Assembly (NCBI GenBank): GCA_002786065.1
Contig: NHNY01000014.1
Location: 310,001-374,000, forward strand
From: Microcyclospora pomicola
Lineage: Eukaryota; Ascomycota; Dothideomycetes; Capnodiales
Length of the DNA: 64,000 nt
Reading direction: 5' to 3'
The position numbers were made by a program, and so were the translations under genes. Position 1 is the stretch's first letter, and each line of letters begins with the position of its first letter. This document shows, piece by piece, positions 33,295 through 44,544 of the stretch. The notes under the pieces were generated by a model. That model had not been told where the DNA came from and ran no database searches. It was given only the letters and a program-made list of their open reading frames with translations.

Positions 33295-36200
33295 TCACCG
33301 CACGTCAGAAGGTCCCAAAACCTGAACCACAGATGTGCCATCCATGAACCTAGTTCTGAAGATGCGGTTCGCGTTTGCAAACATGCCGTCCTTGAGCGAC
33401 ACGACGATGAACTGCGAACCCTTGAAGCGCGTTCGGATCAGCCGACCAATGTTCTGCGTATGTGACAAGTCGAGAGCAGCGTCTACTTCGTCCAGAATGT
33501 ACATGGGAGCCGGAGAGTATTGGAGCAAAGAAAGGATCAAGGACAGAGCGATGAGAGACCTGTGTTGATGTTAGTATGGTCATCCGACATTTCAAGGTGT
33601 ATGCCACGCACCTTTGACCTCCCGACAACTCCGTCAACGATTGCTTCCATACTTTGCCAAGACACACCTTGACCTCTAACCCATCCGAGATGGTTTTGCC
33701 TTCTGGTGGGTCCAGCTTTGCAGTATTGCCTGGTAGCAGATCATTGAAGATGAGCCCGAAGTCCTCATTCACCTTTTCCCATGTCTTTTGCAAGGCTTCT
33801 TTCTTGTACTCATCAAGATTCTCAATCGTCTCCTCGATCTTCTTTTTGTCCCTGATCACCGTTCGCATCATTTGTTTCAGACTCGCTTCCTTCTTCTCCA
33901 CGGAGTCGATAGTGGCCATGACCGCAGGATTGATCTTCCTTTTCATGCCTTGGAACTTCTCCGTCAGGATCTTGAGGTTGGACTTGCAGTCAGCCATGTT
34001 TTGACCTTTGAAGTCGTATGGTGTATTGGCCTTGCCAAACGAGTTCTGTTCTTCCTCGATCCAGTCATGTTCCTTTTCCATTACTCGTAAACCTTGCTGG
34101 GCGGCTTGTTGAATTTTGGCAAAATTCTCAATCGCGTGTGTCAACGTTTGACCTTCCAGCTTTTCATCAGCGATCTGCTGGACTTTTCGTTTCGTGGCTA
34201 GCTCAAGATCCGCTATCTCTTCGTCGAACCCGCCAAGTTTCGCCCGTTCATCATCCAACTCTGCATTGGCCTGATCATGCTCGGTCCGGACACTGACTTC
34301 TTCAGTCTGCAAGGATGCCAATTCAGTCGCATGACTTTGTACTGCAGTTTGAGCGTCGGTAAGATCTGCTTGCGCTGCGTTAAGATCAGATGAAGTCTGC
34401 TCGACCTCTAGGCTGGCATCACGCAGCTCCTGTTGTAGAGGCTTGATCGCACCTTGGGTGCTGGCGAGAAGCTTTTTCAATTTATCTACCTCTTTCTGAA
34501 GACTGTCCAGCTTGCCAGTCTTGTTCGATGAAAAGTCCTTCATGTCCTTCTCAACACGCTTGATCTCCTGCTCTGCTTCTTTGCGTCGGGTCTCGGCTTC
34601 TTTGATGACGGTCTTGAGGGCAACAATGGTCTCCTTCATTTCTGCTACTGACGAGATAATGCTGCTAGATGAGTTTGATGATATTTGGTCTTGCGCTAAC
34701 TTGATCTCGTGTGTTTTCAAGTCGAGCTCCCGCTGGATTTGTCGTGTTGATTTGAGCTTTTCCGCATCTCGAGCGATAGCCTGGTTGATTGACAAGAGCT
34801 TCGCTTCTTCTTGGTCCAACTCATCGGTCAGCGCGTGAAGCTTCTGCAACGTCAATAACACACCACTGCCCTGGGCTGCCGAGCCACCAGAAAGCGTCCC
34901 GCTGGGGTCGTAGACGTCGCCTTCCAATGTGACACTTTTTAGCCTGACTGCTGGATCGAAAGTGACTCTCTTGGCGGTCGCAGCGTCGGCTGCAATTAGG
35001 GTATTACCGAACACAAACTCCATGGCCTTCTCCACCTCGTGGTCGTAGCCAATGAGTGTAAGAGCCAGATGGACATTCCCTGGTGCAATTCTCTGGGCAG
35101 CCTTCACTTTTTCTGCCGGTGCTCGTGACGCTGAGATTTTGTCGAGTGGCACTATCGTCACTCGCTTTCTCAGCTTGCCATTCTGCAACAGCTGTGTGCC
35201 GACTTGCGCGGAGTCAACCACGACGTTGTACAAGCGTCCTCCAGCGCAGATCTCGAGAGCTGTACCCGCTTCAGACTTGTCGAGCGGAAGTGTGAACAGC
35301 TGCGCCACTAAGCCCTTGACTTTCCGTCGATCGAAGGAAGGTGTAGGGTCTGTATATGAGAAGTCCAATCCAGCCACCTTTCGTCGCAGAGCCTCGGCAT
35401 CTCCTTGCAATACGCGAATGCGCTTCTCAAGCTGAACTTTCTCGGCCTGCTGTGCTTCTTCGTCGCCAGGCCTGAAACCAAGTTTTTGCAGCTCCTTCTC
35501 CAGCTTGGCGGCCTCTTTTCGTAAGATCTCAAGGTCTTGCAGAAGGCCTGCGTTCTCTTTCTCGGCTTTCTTTGCCCGTGGTTCATCTTCCTTGATACGG
35601 GATTCGAGATGTGAGATCTTGAGTTTCGACTGCTCTACCTCGGTGCCAGCTTTGCTCGCAACATCTCTGGCTGCAGTGAGCTGACCTGCATAGCCACCGT
35701 CAGATCCGGCATTGGATGAGATACCTGTTTGCAAGGTCTGGAGCAGTTCTTCCTTCCTCTCCACCTCCGACTTCTGCTCCCCAAGCTCGCGGCTAGCGCT
35801 CTCAAATGCCTCTTTCAATTTCTCGTGGGCTTCGGACTTGACTTTGAGCTGCTTTTCCAAAGACGTCACAAGCGCTTGCGCGTTTGTAAGGCGCTGTTGC
35901 TCTTCAGCCATTGACGCAGTCTTCAACTCAATAACAGTCGCCAGTCGCACCAGCTCGTGTGAGTGCCCCTTGACCGTCTCTTCCAACTTGGCAAACTTGC
36001 CTCCCTTTCTCAATTCTTTGTCCCTCGCCGCTCGCACTTTCTCCATATCTTCCTTTAGCACGACGATCTCGCGTTCCAGCTTCTCGGCATTCTGCTCCAA
36101 AGCCTCAGCACGTTCCTTCTTTGCTGCAAGATCGGCAGCGCTCTGCTGCAACTTCTGCTTGGTCTTGATGTAGTCATGCGCAACGACAAGCTTCGTCAAC

Positions 36201-36892
36201 CGTTCGAGGTCAGACTGTGTACTTTGGAAGGCCAGAAATGCCCTCTTCTCCCCCCTCAACTTCTCCAACTTTGGCTCAATCTCCTCCCGTAATAAACCTT
36301 CCAGCTCTTCCACTTTCGCTTGCTTCTTCGTCATGGTCCGTAGGCCTTTCTCTCGTCGATCATCGTACATGCGGGTCCCTGCCGCTTCCTCGATCATGCC
36401 CAAGATCTCGGTACTTTTCATGTTCAACACCTTTGTGATTCGGCCCTGCATGATCAGGAAGTTCGGATTATTGATGTTTAGTTGCACACTCTGGAACAAA
36501 TTCTGGACCGTTTGCTGCTGAGCGCGATGTCCATTGATGAAGTACTTGCTCGTTCCGCCAGATAGGACGATTTGACGGGTAACAGAAATGCTGGCTTGGT
36601 CCTCGAAGCCGATCGGGGACCCTTTCTTGTCGCTGTTGTCGAAGGTGAGGGTCACGCTCGCTTTCGTGACTCCGGCCTGGCCACGTTTGTAGATCAGATC
36701 TTGAGCACCCCCATTGGCGCGCAAAAGCTCGAATCGGCCAATACCCAGACAAAAACAGATGGCATCGAGTATGTTGGACTTGCCAGAGCCGTTCAGGCCA
36801 GTGATCGCATTGAAGGTCGCATCCCATTGTGTGATCACTGTCCGAATAGCATAGGACTTGAATCCATCGATCACCAACTCCGTGATGCGCAT
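33295..36892 (-). CDS. SMC2: Condensin subunit SMC2, 1181 aa
   Basis: ATPase of the condensin complex, partner of SMC4, needed for mitotic chromosome compaction and segregation. Exons 36892-33612 and 33559-33295; the 52-bp intron (branch ACTAAC, acceptor AACACAG) falls inside the ABC signature motif and rejoins LSGGQR with SLIALSLIL. Start at [20 protein letters not shown]; the open frame upstream lacks family similarity. Walker A is GLNGSGKS at 32-39, the signature LSGGQR at about 1089-1094, and Walker B MYILDEVD with Asp1117-Glu1118. Two long coiled coils flank a hinge (around 500-680) containing [12 protein letters not shown] and [34 protein letters not shown] and [18 protein letters not shown] are diagnostic for SMC2. 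Length equals the family norm. The R-loop region (residues 52-64) is unusual; see findings. Confidence 0.96.
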
Positions 36893-37261
36893 GGTTATGG
36901 CTGGGCGAAGTGAACCGCCAGTGATCTTCCAAGGAGTGGAGAGGCCGAAGTCGTTCAACGATTCATTTGGTGCCTGTTGACGTGAATCGAGTTACAGCCC
37001 TCGTTACTGTTTTGTGAGAGTCTGTTGATGTACTTCCTCATCGGGTAAGTGGCGCGCAGGGTCGACACACGCGACTGGCGTCGAAACTTGATGCCTCAGG
37101 CCAGATATCGATTGCGCGGGATCGACCGAGATTCCGATGAATTTGAGTCTTGGCGTCGTGCGCTTCGCAACTGGCACCTTCTTTCGATATTCAAGATATT
37201 CGGCTTTAGCTGCTTCACTACCACCACTTTCTCTCACCCCGACACATCACCAGCCGCAAAC
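36893..37261. promoter_or_regulatory. Shared upstream region of SMC2 and RPS17 genes
   Basis: 369-bp head-to-head interval between a cell-cycle gene and a ribosomal protein gene. The RPS17 side ends in a pyrimidine-rich leader (around 37215-37250). No specific site identified. Confidence 0.5.
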
Positions 37262-37839
37262 ATGGGTCGCGTCCGAACTAAGACCGTGAAGAAGTCCGCC
37301 AAGGTCATCATTGAGCGTTACTACCCCAAACTCACACTCGATTTCGAGACCAACAAGCGCATCTGCGATGAGATTGCTGTGATCGCGTCCAAGAGACTGA
37401 GGAACAAGGTGCGATCTCAATACCCCATGGGGAGGACTGTGATCAGAACGTACAAGAGCATGTAACTGACGAGCAATAATGAGTAGATCGCTGGTTACAC
37501 TACCCACTTGATGAAGCGCATTCAACGTGGACCAGTTCGCGGTATTTCCTTCAAGCTGCAAGAAGAGGAGCGTGAACGCAAGGATCAGTACGTGCCAGAA
37601 GTGTCTGCCCTTGACGTCAGCCAGATCTCAGAGACTGGTGTCATGGAGGTCGACCAAGAGACCAAGGACCTTCTGAAGAGCTTGGGCGTAAGACCAACCA
37701 TTGTCACTTCTCCCGCTTTTACGCTGTACTGACACTTCACGTACAGTTCGACAGCATCCCTGTCTCCGTCGTCGCCGTCGCACAGCAGCAAGTCATTGAG
37801 AGGCCCCGCCGCTTCAACGATCGCCCTGCTCGCGCATAG
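37262..37839 (+). CDS. RPS17: 40S ribosomal protein S17 (eS17), 146 aa
   Basis: Component of the small ribosomal subunit head. Exons 37262-37408, 37487-37687 and 37747-37839; the introns of 78 and 59 bp are both phase 0. The start [20 protein letters not shown] is diagnostic, followed by [18 protein letters not shown], then [19 protein letters not shown] in exon 2 and the [13 protein letters not shown] tail in exon 3. Length matches fungal S17. Leader context CAAACATGGG. Two introns in a ribosomal protein gene are usual in filamentous ascomycetes. Confidence 0.97.
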
Positions 37840-38875
37840 ACATCATCCAGTCGTGAGCAGTATCGGTCTCTGGACGGTTGATGGTGGAAATATGGCAATG
37901 GTACGTGATGCGCACCACGATCGGCGTTTGAGGCGCAGCATCGCTAGTTAGACTCGATGTCCCAGAGTGAGGCTTCTGGAGAATAACAGACCACTTCCGT
38001 TCCCCCAAGGTGTCGCTGAGTCTGATGCCTGTCAGGGCCGACGACGACGCTTGATTGCCATTCTCCCTTTCCATCCTCCTTGAGCTCGCTACCCAGTCCA
38101 CTGAGCCCCAATTCTCCGCAACGAATTGACCGTCACATGATTGCGCTTCTACCCATTCCGTGAACATAGGCCGTACCAAACGCAGATTGCCGTCCGATGG
38201 CCCCAGTCTCAAGAACTTCGAAGAGTAGCAGAGGATGGTAAGAGTTGTTTGGCCCACCGATGTACCCAACACAAGCACTCTGGTATTCTATGCAATCATC
38301 AGCCTCGCTTCTATCGCTCGGCCACCTATATTGGTAAACACGAGATCATGAGGCACATTTGCACTCAAGAGTGGTCTGCGTTGAGGCACGGCTTTCAAAC
38401 TGCTAGCTCCTCACCCGATGGAGGCTTACCACATGGTGGTAACACGGCTTTTCTTGACTTCACCCTAGGTACGATATCTGTCTTCATGTCTTCATCGCAT
38501 ATTTTTTTGACCTCACGGTTGCCTTCTTGTGTACATTATGATGGCACAATATCTTGCCTGTCCTCGAGTAAGTCAGAACTATATAGGTCTGAAAGTTAAG
38601 TGCTCCGGTTCCGTCATATGTCCAACACTTTACCACTCCATACATCTCCTGGTCCGGCATCACTACCAATCTCATACATGATCTGGGCTCCTGACCGCGT
38701 TACTGGCTCAGTAATCTCTGCGCTGGTAACACCATTTATACATACTGCTGTTCAGCGTATATTCCCATTGTCAGGGAATTCGACATTGCTGTTGTCAGCC
38801 CTGCAGATATCCAAAGGTTGAAATAAGGGCAATACCTTTTCTCCTTCCTGCACAGTGTCAACGGTTCCTTCAAAG
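37840..38875. other. Intergenic after RPS17
   Basis: About 1 kb. A 154-codon minus-strand frame (37814-38278) overlaps the RPS17 end and has no family signal; a 152-codon plus-strand frame overlaps it. Neither is called. Confidence 0.4.
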
Positions 38876-40186
38876 ATGGCAAAAGTTTCTCTGAAGCGTC
38901 AACATAGCTTTCATAAGGATGATCCCGGCGATGAAAGATACAAGAAGCAGAAGATCGGGGATACGACCATATTGACCTCTCATGCCTCTTTCCTAGGTCT
39001 ACCAACGGAACTCAGAAACGCCATATACAGAGCATCGTTCACACGAGATTCTATCTATGAACAGCGACATTGTCCAGGTTGCCCGTTCAAGGACAAGTAC
39101 AGACTCAAAGAAATACCACTTTTCCGAAGCAGGAACTGTGTCAGTCTGGAGCACCTGGACAGTTATGAAAAGTTATCGCTCGAGCACCTGCAACGAGAGA
39201 TCAAGATAACTAGCCCCACGATGATAAAATCGTGTCGAAAGATCTGTCATGGATTTACAGGCCTGAACATTCTTCTGGCCAGCCGCCAGATACACATGGA
39301 GGCACAACCCTTACTCTGGCACAACCGGACACTTATGATCGACAGCTTGGCCAGGGACTGTCACGACCTTGTAAGCGGTCCTACGAATGCTCGCGATCGA
39401 CGTTCGTGCTTGCAGAGTCAACGCCGGATCGCCCACCGCGTCAAGCAGCTGCACTATCCCACCATCCCTTTTCCAGAGCGCGACTTTTTCGTTCGGGGTT
39501 TGTCCTGCTTCAAGAACCTTTGCATCCTGGAGATCCCAGCAGACTTCGCCTCTCAAGGTGGCATCCTCAAGCTCAGAGGGGCATACACCTTACGAAGCCT
39601 GCGGGAGATCCAGGTTACTGCGATTACAGAGATTAGCGTTTGTGTGCCTAGGTCAAACTTGCCTTGCATTGAAGATGATCAGTTCGACGACGATAACGAC
39701 AACAAGAACGGCAGCGACGGCAATGAAGCTAGCAGCCTGCCAGGTCAATCGTTCTCAGTCACGCTATACGTGCACATCCAGCAGACCATCTCGATGCCCA
39801 AGTGCTGGCTCAATGGCCACGAGCAGTGGCTGCGAAGACGGGGCGGCCTCAACATAACGTTCCCCCGCGACCGATACACGTGCCCAGACTGCTATGCGAT
39901 GCTGATGGCGCGGCAGGAAGAGATTCGGCAATGGTATGATTGGGAAGCACATACCACCGCACACACCGGGGGGCCGGTGGATGTGGTGGGGCGTGCTGCA
40001 AAAGCGGTGGAGGGGAACTTGAGAGGACGTGTGCCGTTTGTGGAGGACTGGCGGAGTGGATCGGGAGATCGATGGACGGAAGGAAATTGGTGTATGATGA
40101 GGATTCAGGGGAAGGAATTTCGAGGGAAAGGAGTCGAATGTCGCATTCTGGGGCTACGCGAGCGGCCAATTGCTTTCAAGCCTTGA
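38876..40186 (+). CDS. Uncharacterised 2EXR/F-box-like fungal protein, 436 aa
   Basis: The N-terminal 30 residues are basic (RYKKQK). They are followed by FLGLPTELRNAIYRASF, the leucine-rich opening typical of the 2EXR/F-box-like proteins that are greatly expanded in Dothideomycetes. The middle has helix-rich, leucine-rich text (ASRQIHMEAQPLLWHNRTLM) as in that group. Unusual parts are CPGCPFKDKY near residue 68, an acidic patch (DDQFDDDNDNKNGSDGNE), and CPDCYAM near residue 335; the two Cys pairs could bind a metal. Start set at the first ATG in frame; the earlier GTG is not used. Family members are usually of unknown function; an adaptor role in ubiquitin ligation is only inferred. Confidence 0.72.
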   Translation: MAKVSLKRQHSFHKDDPGDERYKKQKIGDTTILTSHASFLGLPTELRNAIYRASFTRDSIYEQRHCPGCPFKDKYRLKEIPLFRSRNCVSLEHLDSYEKLSLEHLQREIKITSPTMIKSCRKICHGFTGLNILLASRQIHMEAQPLLWHNRTLMIDSLARDCHDLVSGPTNARDRRSCLQSQRRIAHRVKQLHYPTIPFPERDFFVRGLSCFKNLCILEIPADFASQGGILKLRGAYTLRSLREIQVTAITEISVCVPRSNLPCIEDDQFDDDNDNKNGSDGNEASSLPGQSFSVTLYVHIQQTISMPKCWLNGHEQWLRRRGGLNITFPRDRYTCPDCYAMLMARQEEIRQWYDWEAHTTAHTGGPVDVVGRAAKAVEGNLRGRVPFVEDWRSGSGDRWTEGNWCMMRIQGKEFRGKGVECRILGLRERPIAFKP

Positions 40187-40458
40187 AGCTGTGATGACGA
40201 TTCCAGGCAAATAAACAATCTACAGCCGGCCAATAGTTTTTTCGCGTCTTGTTTGAATGATGCTGTGAACGAATTGAGACAACATCTGAGACAATACTTA
40301 AATTCCAGCTATTTCCAGGTAGCTTGACCCAATTCAAAATGCTCGTGTTTAGGTATTACACCCCAAAGAGCTACCTTGCGAGGTTTTCCAATTGGCCCAA
40401 TAACCATCATAAAGTCGTTACGCTCGCTTCCTTGCCCCACGCCATGCAGAGAAACGAA

Positions 40459-41456
40459 TCACCAATCACTGATCCAGTCACACTTCTCCCAGAACGCCTC
40501 GCAAGCATGCCGTAGCCCGACATTCGGCCTCAGCTCCTCCTTGGAGAGTGGCTCTCGCGTCAATGGGTCCGTCGGGGACCGCTTCAGATGCTCCAGGATC
40601 GTCGACCGCTCGTAGCTGTGGCCGTGCCTCGTCATGACCGGATCATGCATCGGCTCGAACGTGATCATGTCGACCAGGTGATCCGGCACCTCTCGCGGCC
40701 GATGCGACGCCGGGTCGGCCGCCATGAAAATCGCCCGCAGATCCGCGATTTTGTCGTTGAAGTTGGCGAGGATCTCGACGTTGCGCTCCGAAGCTTCCGC
40801 CTGGCCGATGGCGTGTCGTTCGAGCTGCCGGCTGATGTCGTCAAGCTCGCGTTGCCGTGTCACTTCCAGGGCCTGCTCGAGCTCGGCGCGAAGATCCCCT
40901 TGTCGACGTAGCCGTTCCCGGTCGCGGGCGGCGAACTTGGCTTGTTTGCATTTCAGCACGAATTCGGAAAAGGTCACGAGGTCTTTGTCGCCGATCCTGG
41001 CGGTCGGGGCGGGGTTGCGGACTTGTTTGTAGGCCGTCTCGGCAGACGAGAGAGCCTCGTTAGGATGATGTAGTGCTAGCTGTGCCTGGGCTGTGCAGAT
41101 GTGTCAGGTTTGAGGTAACCTCGCCATGTAAAAAGCCAAACAGAAGATAGGGACTTCATCTTGACCATAATCGAAACATGAGGCGTCATGCAGGATTCGA
41201 ACTCACCCAGGAAGTAATACGCCTTGTGATTCTGCCCACGAGGTCCTGAGATCTCGATGCTCTTCAAGCAGTCATTAATGACATCGTCATATTTCAGCAG
41301 CTTGAGTCGCGCATTTGCACGGTTGGTGAAAATGAGCTGGTTCCTTGAGTTCTTCTGGATGGCCTGACTGTAGAGCAACTCAGCTCGCTCATAGTCTGCG
41401 TTCTTGAAAGCAGCGTTGCCTTGCTCCTTAAGTTGCTCAGCCTGGTAGGAGGCCAT
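40459..41456 (-). CDS. CHIP/STUB1-type TPR and U-box E3 ubiquitin ligase, 293 aa
   Basis: Co-chaperone ligase that in animals binds the C-terminal tails of Hsp70/Hsp90 and ubiquitinates their clients. Exons 41456-41207 and 41090-40459; the 116-bp intron splits the third TPR and rejoins YYFLG with AQAQLALHHPNEAL. Three TPRs cover residues ~6-115 with LKEQGNAAF and FTNRANARLKL, which hold the Lys and Asn positions of the carboxylate clamp. A coiled-coil/linker rich in Arg and Glu follows. The U-box lies at about 215-285 (ITFEPMHDPVMTRHGHSYER, then DPLTREPLSKEELRPN) and ends near the C-terminus in WISDW, as in human CHIP. Length is close to human CHIP (303). Confidence 0.9.
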
Positions 41457-41933
41457 TTATCGCGGGGATCCCAAGATAAGCTGGAGCATATGGGAAAGCC
41501 TTCTCTACACGTATGATGAGCGAGCGCGATTTGGCCAGTCGATATCAAAACTGGCGATCTGGATCGCTCAGATGGCAGAGAACTTCATTGTGTCGTGATT
41601 GCTGTGCTGTCATACGAACAAGGTGGCAGTGTCACAAGTGATAGGAACGTAGGTAGGCTGAGTAGGTTGCTTTGTTAGCCCGCTTGCTCGTTCATCTAGA
41701 AGCATCTACTTCGCATTGAACTGCGTTCCGCTGTCGTGCTTACGAAACACTTTTTATATACACGCCTACCTTATTTCATGTTTGTTGTTTTTGCATGCAT
41801 CGCGATGCGTCCCTTAGCATGTGCAACGAACACTTCCATGTGTTGGAAACTGTCATGTGTACATGCATCTATATCTACTAAGCCCTAGATCGACAATATT
41901 GTAGAGCTCATGGGACTGCCGTGTCGAAGCCAA
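41457..41933. other. Intergenic between CHIP-type and FOL1 genes
   Basis: 477 bases: promoter of the CHIP-type gene and 3' UTR of FOL1. No further feature recognised. Confidence 0.45.
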
Positions 41934-44544
41934 CTACGATCCTCGTGCACGATACATGGCATCCGCCATTTTCGCAACCTGCACCATTTCTGCAACATCA
42001 TGGACGCGAATGATATCAGCGCCGCCCATGATTACCGCAGTCACGGTTGCTGCGGTGCCCGCTACTCTGTCCTTGGGCACCTTGACACCAGTGATCTCGC
42101 CAATAAAGCCTTTTCGGCTGCTGCCAACGAGCCAGGCATAACTTCGTGCGACCTCATCATCGCGCAAGGCGGACAGCCCAGTCAGTAGCTCGAGGTTCTG
42201 ATCTTTGGTCTTTGAGAAGCCAACCCCCGGATCGAGAATGATGCGCCACGGGAAGATGCCAGCGGCTTCAGCAGCTGAGACTTGGGCGAGTAGTGCCGTT
42301 CGCACTGTAGTGAGCAGACCATGAGGGTACGAACAATTCTCTGGACTTTGCATAGTGGCCGGTGTACCGCGCATGTGCATCATGATGTATGTGCAGCCAA
42401 GCCTTGCCACTGTCGATAGCATATTCGGATCTAGTTGGCCAGCAGAGATATCGTTGACGATATGCGCGCCGGCCTTTACAGCTGCCTCGGCGACAGAAGC
42501 ACGGTACGTATCGACAGAGATGAGAACGCCCTCGGCATCAATCAGTGATTTGATCCCCTCGATGACAGGCACAACTCGAGCAATCTCTTCCTCGGCTGTG
42601 ACATTTGGCGCATTCGGCCTGGAAGATTGTCCTCCGACATCAATGATCGCGGCGCCTGCAGCGATCTGGGATGCGACGGTCTCGCGCAGAGTATCCAGGT
42701 CAGCAGGTCGATTATCACCTCCATCTGAGAAGGAGTCTGGAGTTGTGTTGAGAATTGCCATGGTCAAGGTTGGATTTGTATTTTTCATTAACCGTAACTT
42801 ATCATTTGATAATGCAGTGACCGTGTACATTGCCTGAGAATCCAGCTGAGTCAGGTATTCCGCCACCCGAGCATCACTTCCAGGCATCAGAGGAGTGTCA
42901 CGATCGAATATACTACAATGCCAATCAGTGGATCTGTGAGTCCAGAGCAACTGTCCAACTTACTTTGAAAGGGGCCGTAAAACGAATTCCCGCTCAAGCA
43001 TTAAAGCATGGGGAACTGTCAAGCGTTCCGTTTGCACCAGCCGATCCCTGTAGAGCAAGATGTCAAGGTCGATGTTGCGAGGCCCTTTATCAATCAACTT
43101 CACGCGACCTAGATTCTGCTCGATCGCTTGCAGCCTGTCCAGAAGCTCCATAGGATCCAATTGTGTTTCGATCTGATGTGGTCAGCAAAACTACATGGGC
43201 GTCAGGATCGAGGACTGCCCTCACCTCGCATACGCCGTTGAGAAATGGCGCCTGGTCCTCAACATACATTGGTTCGGTCTCATATAGTGGACTGACCATG
43301 AGCAGCTCCATGTCAGGATCAGCATCAATGGTCCTACAAGCAGTCTCAATTGCTTCGATCCGATCACCAACATTACTCCCTAAGGCAATGTAGACTCCCC
43401 CATAGTCACTTGCGTTGTTTCTGGCCGCACTATTCAGATGTACATTCGGAAGATCCTCTTCGACAGCCTCCGTCACACTAGCTGCGTTATTCAATGGGAT
43501 CTGCTTTTCAGATGTTTTCATCTGCTCATGCCGAGAAGTGTTCCTCGTTCTTCTTGAGGCGTACAGTTTGTTGACTCGTGTCTCTACTTTTGCATGCACT
43601 CCTTGATCCAAAGTAGCGCCGTCGAGTGTGCTGCTGGTCTGGAACACAGGTCGCCTTGCGCTGAGGAGACTTGTTACCTCATTCAAGGTCCCTGCTCTCC
43701 ATACACAACGAGCACGGACTTCCCCAATTTCGCCTACAGGGCTGGCAATCGAGAGCAGACTCAAAATAGCCTCCGCGATAGCTGCAGGGACATCTCGCCT
43801 CCTCTCAAACGTCAACTCGCTGCACACCCGGCCACTTATCTCACAAGCAGCGTGACACAAGTGTTCCAAATCGCGTAGAAGTGGAGTATCTCCGGCGGCT
43901 GTTTTGCTCGAGAAATCTGTGCTCCTCACGTGAATGAACAGATCGAGCACCATGGATCCTGCAATTTCTTTGCAGCGTGGCGTAATCCCAGAGATAGACA
44001 CATTGATGGTCAATGGGGAGGCATGGCGGTGCTTGTCGTGGGCTTCGTTGATGGTGAAGAGCCACGTCGCAGACTCTGACATATTTCGGGTCGACGAAAA
44101 TTGTAAAGTGCGTGGTTGACTTGTAATAGTCAAGGTCGGCTGCCACATGAAAATCTCATGGGCGATCTTGAAGGCAAGATCTAGACCCTCTCCAGGGAGG
44201 CTCTTCAACACTCGCTCCAACCAGATGGCGACATCCTTCGATCCCAGGCGAACATCGGTCGATGAGACTTCGTACTGACCAAGAGCAAGTCTGGCTCCTG
44301 CTCCATTGTCCGCGGACAGTTGCCCGTTCGCATGATCTACGGAAGGTGGTGGTACAGATAAGTGTGGAAGCTTGTGTGCTGACCACCGTGGCTGTGGAAC
44401 ATAGTTGTGAGGCTCCGCGGCCGAGGCAGGTGGTTCCAGACCATGGTGATGACTTGAGTTTGGTCTGCTATGTCGAGACAGTATACTCCGGGTACTGTGC
44501 GACCAAAGCCGCCGGGCTCTCACCACTTGTGTCCTCATGGTCAT
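41934..44544 (-). CDS. FOL1: Folate synthesis fusion enzyme FOL1 (FolB-like / HPPK / DHPS), 835 aa
   Basis: Mitochondrial trifunctional enzyme of tetrahydrofolate synthesis. Exons 44544-43225, 43172-42964 and 42912-41934; the introns are 52 and 51 bp. The basic, Ser-rich N-terminus (MTMRTQVVRARRLWSHS) looks like a mitochondrial presequence. HPPK covers about 382-510 with ALGSNVGDR at 387-395 and PRNIDLDILLY. DHPS covers about 555-835 with NTTPDSFSDGG, DVGGQSSRP, NDISAG, DPGVGFSKT and GSSRKGFIG, all expected substrate motifs and a typical sulfonamide-target site. The N-terminal ~330 residues should contain two dihydroneopterin aldolase (FolB) repeats; only weak remnants are visible (GQYEVSSTDVRLGSKDVA; LTINVSISGITPR). 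Total length is near yeast Fol1 (824). A second acceptor 21 bases upstream at intron 2 is possible. Confidence 0.9.

Noticed and set aside
37814-38278. 154-codon minus-strand frame after RPS17
   Set aside because: Overlaps the RPS17 end and a plus-strand frame, with no recognisable family or splice structure.
41190-41207. tRNA T-arm-like string (GAGTTCGAATCC on the minus strand)
   Set aside because: It is the 5' end of the intron in the CHIP-type gene; no A box or acceptor stem can be drawn around it.
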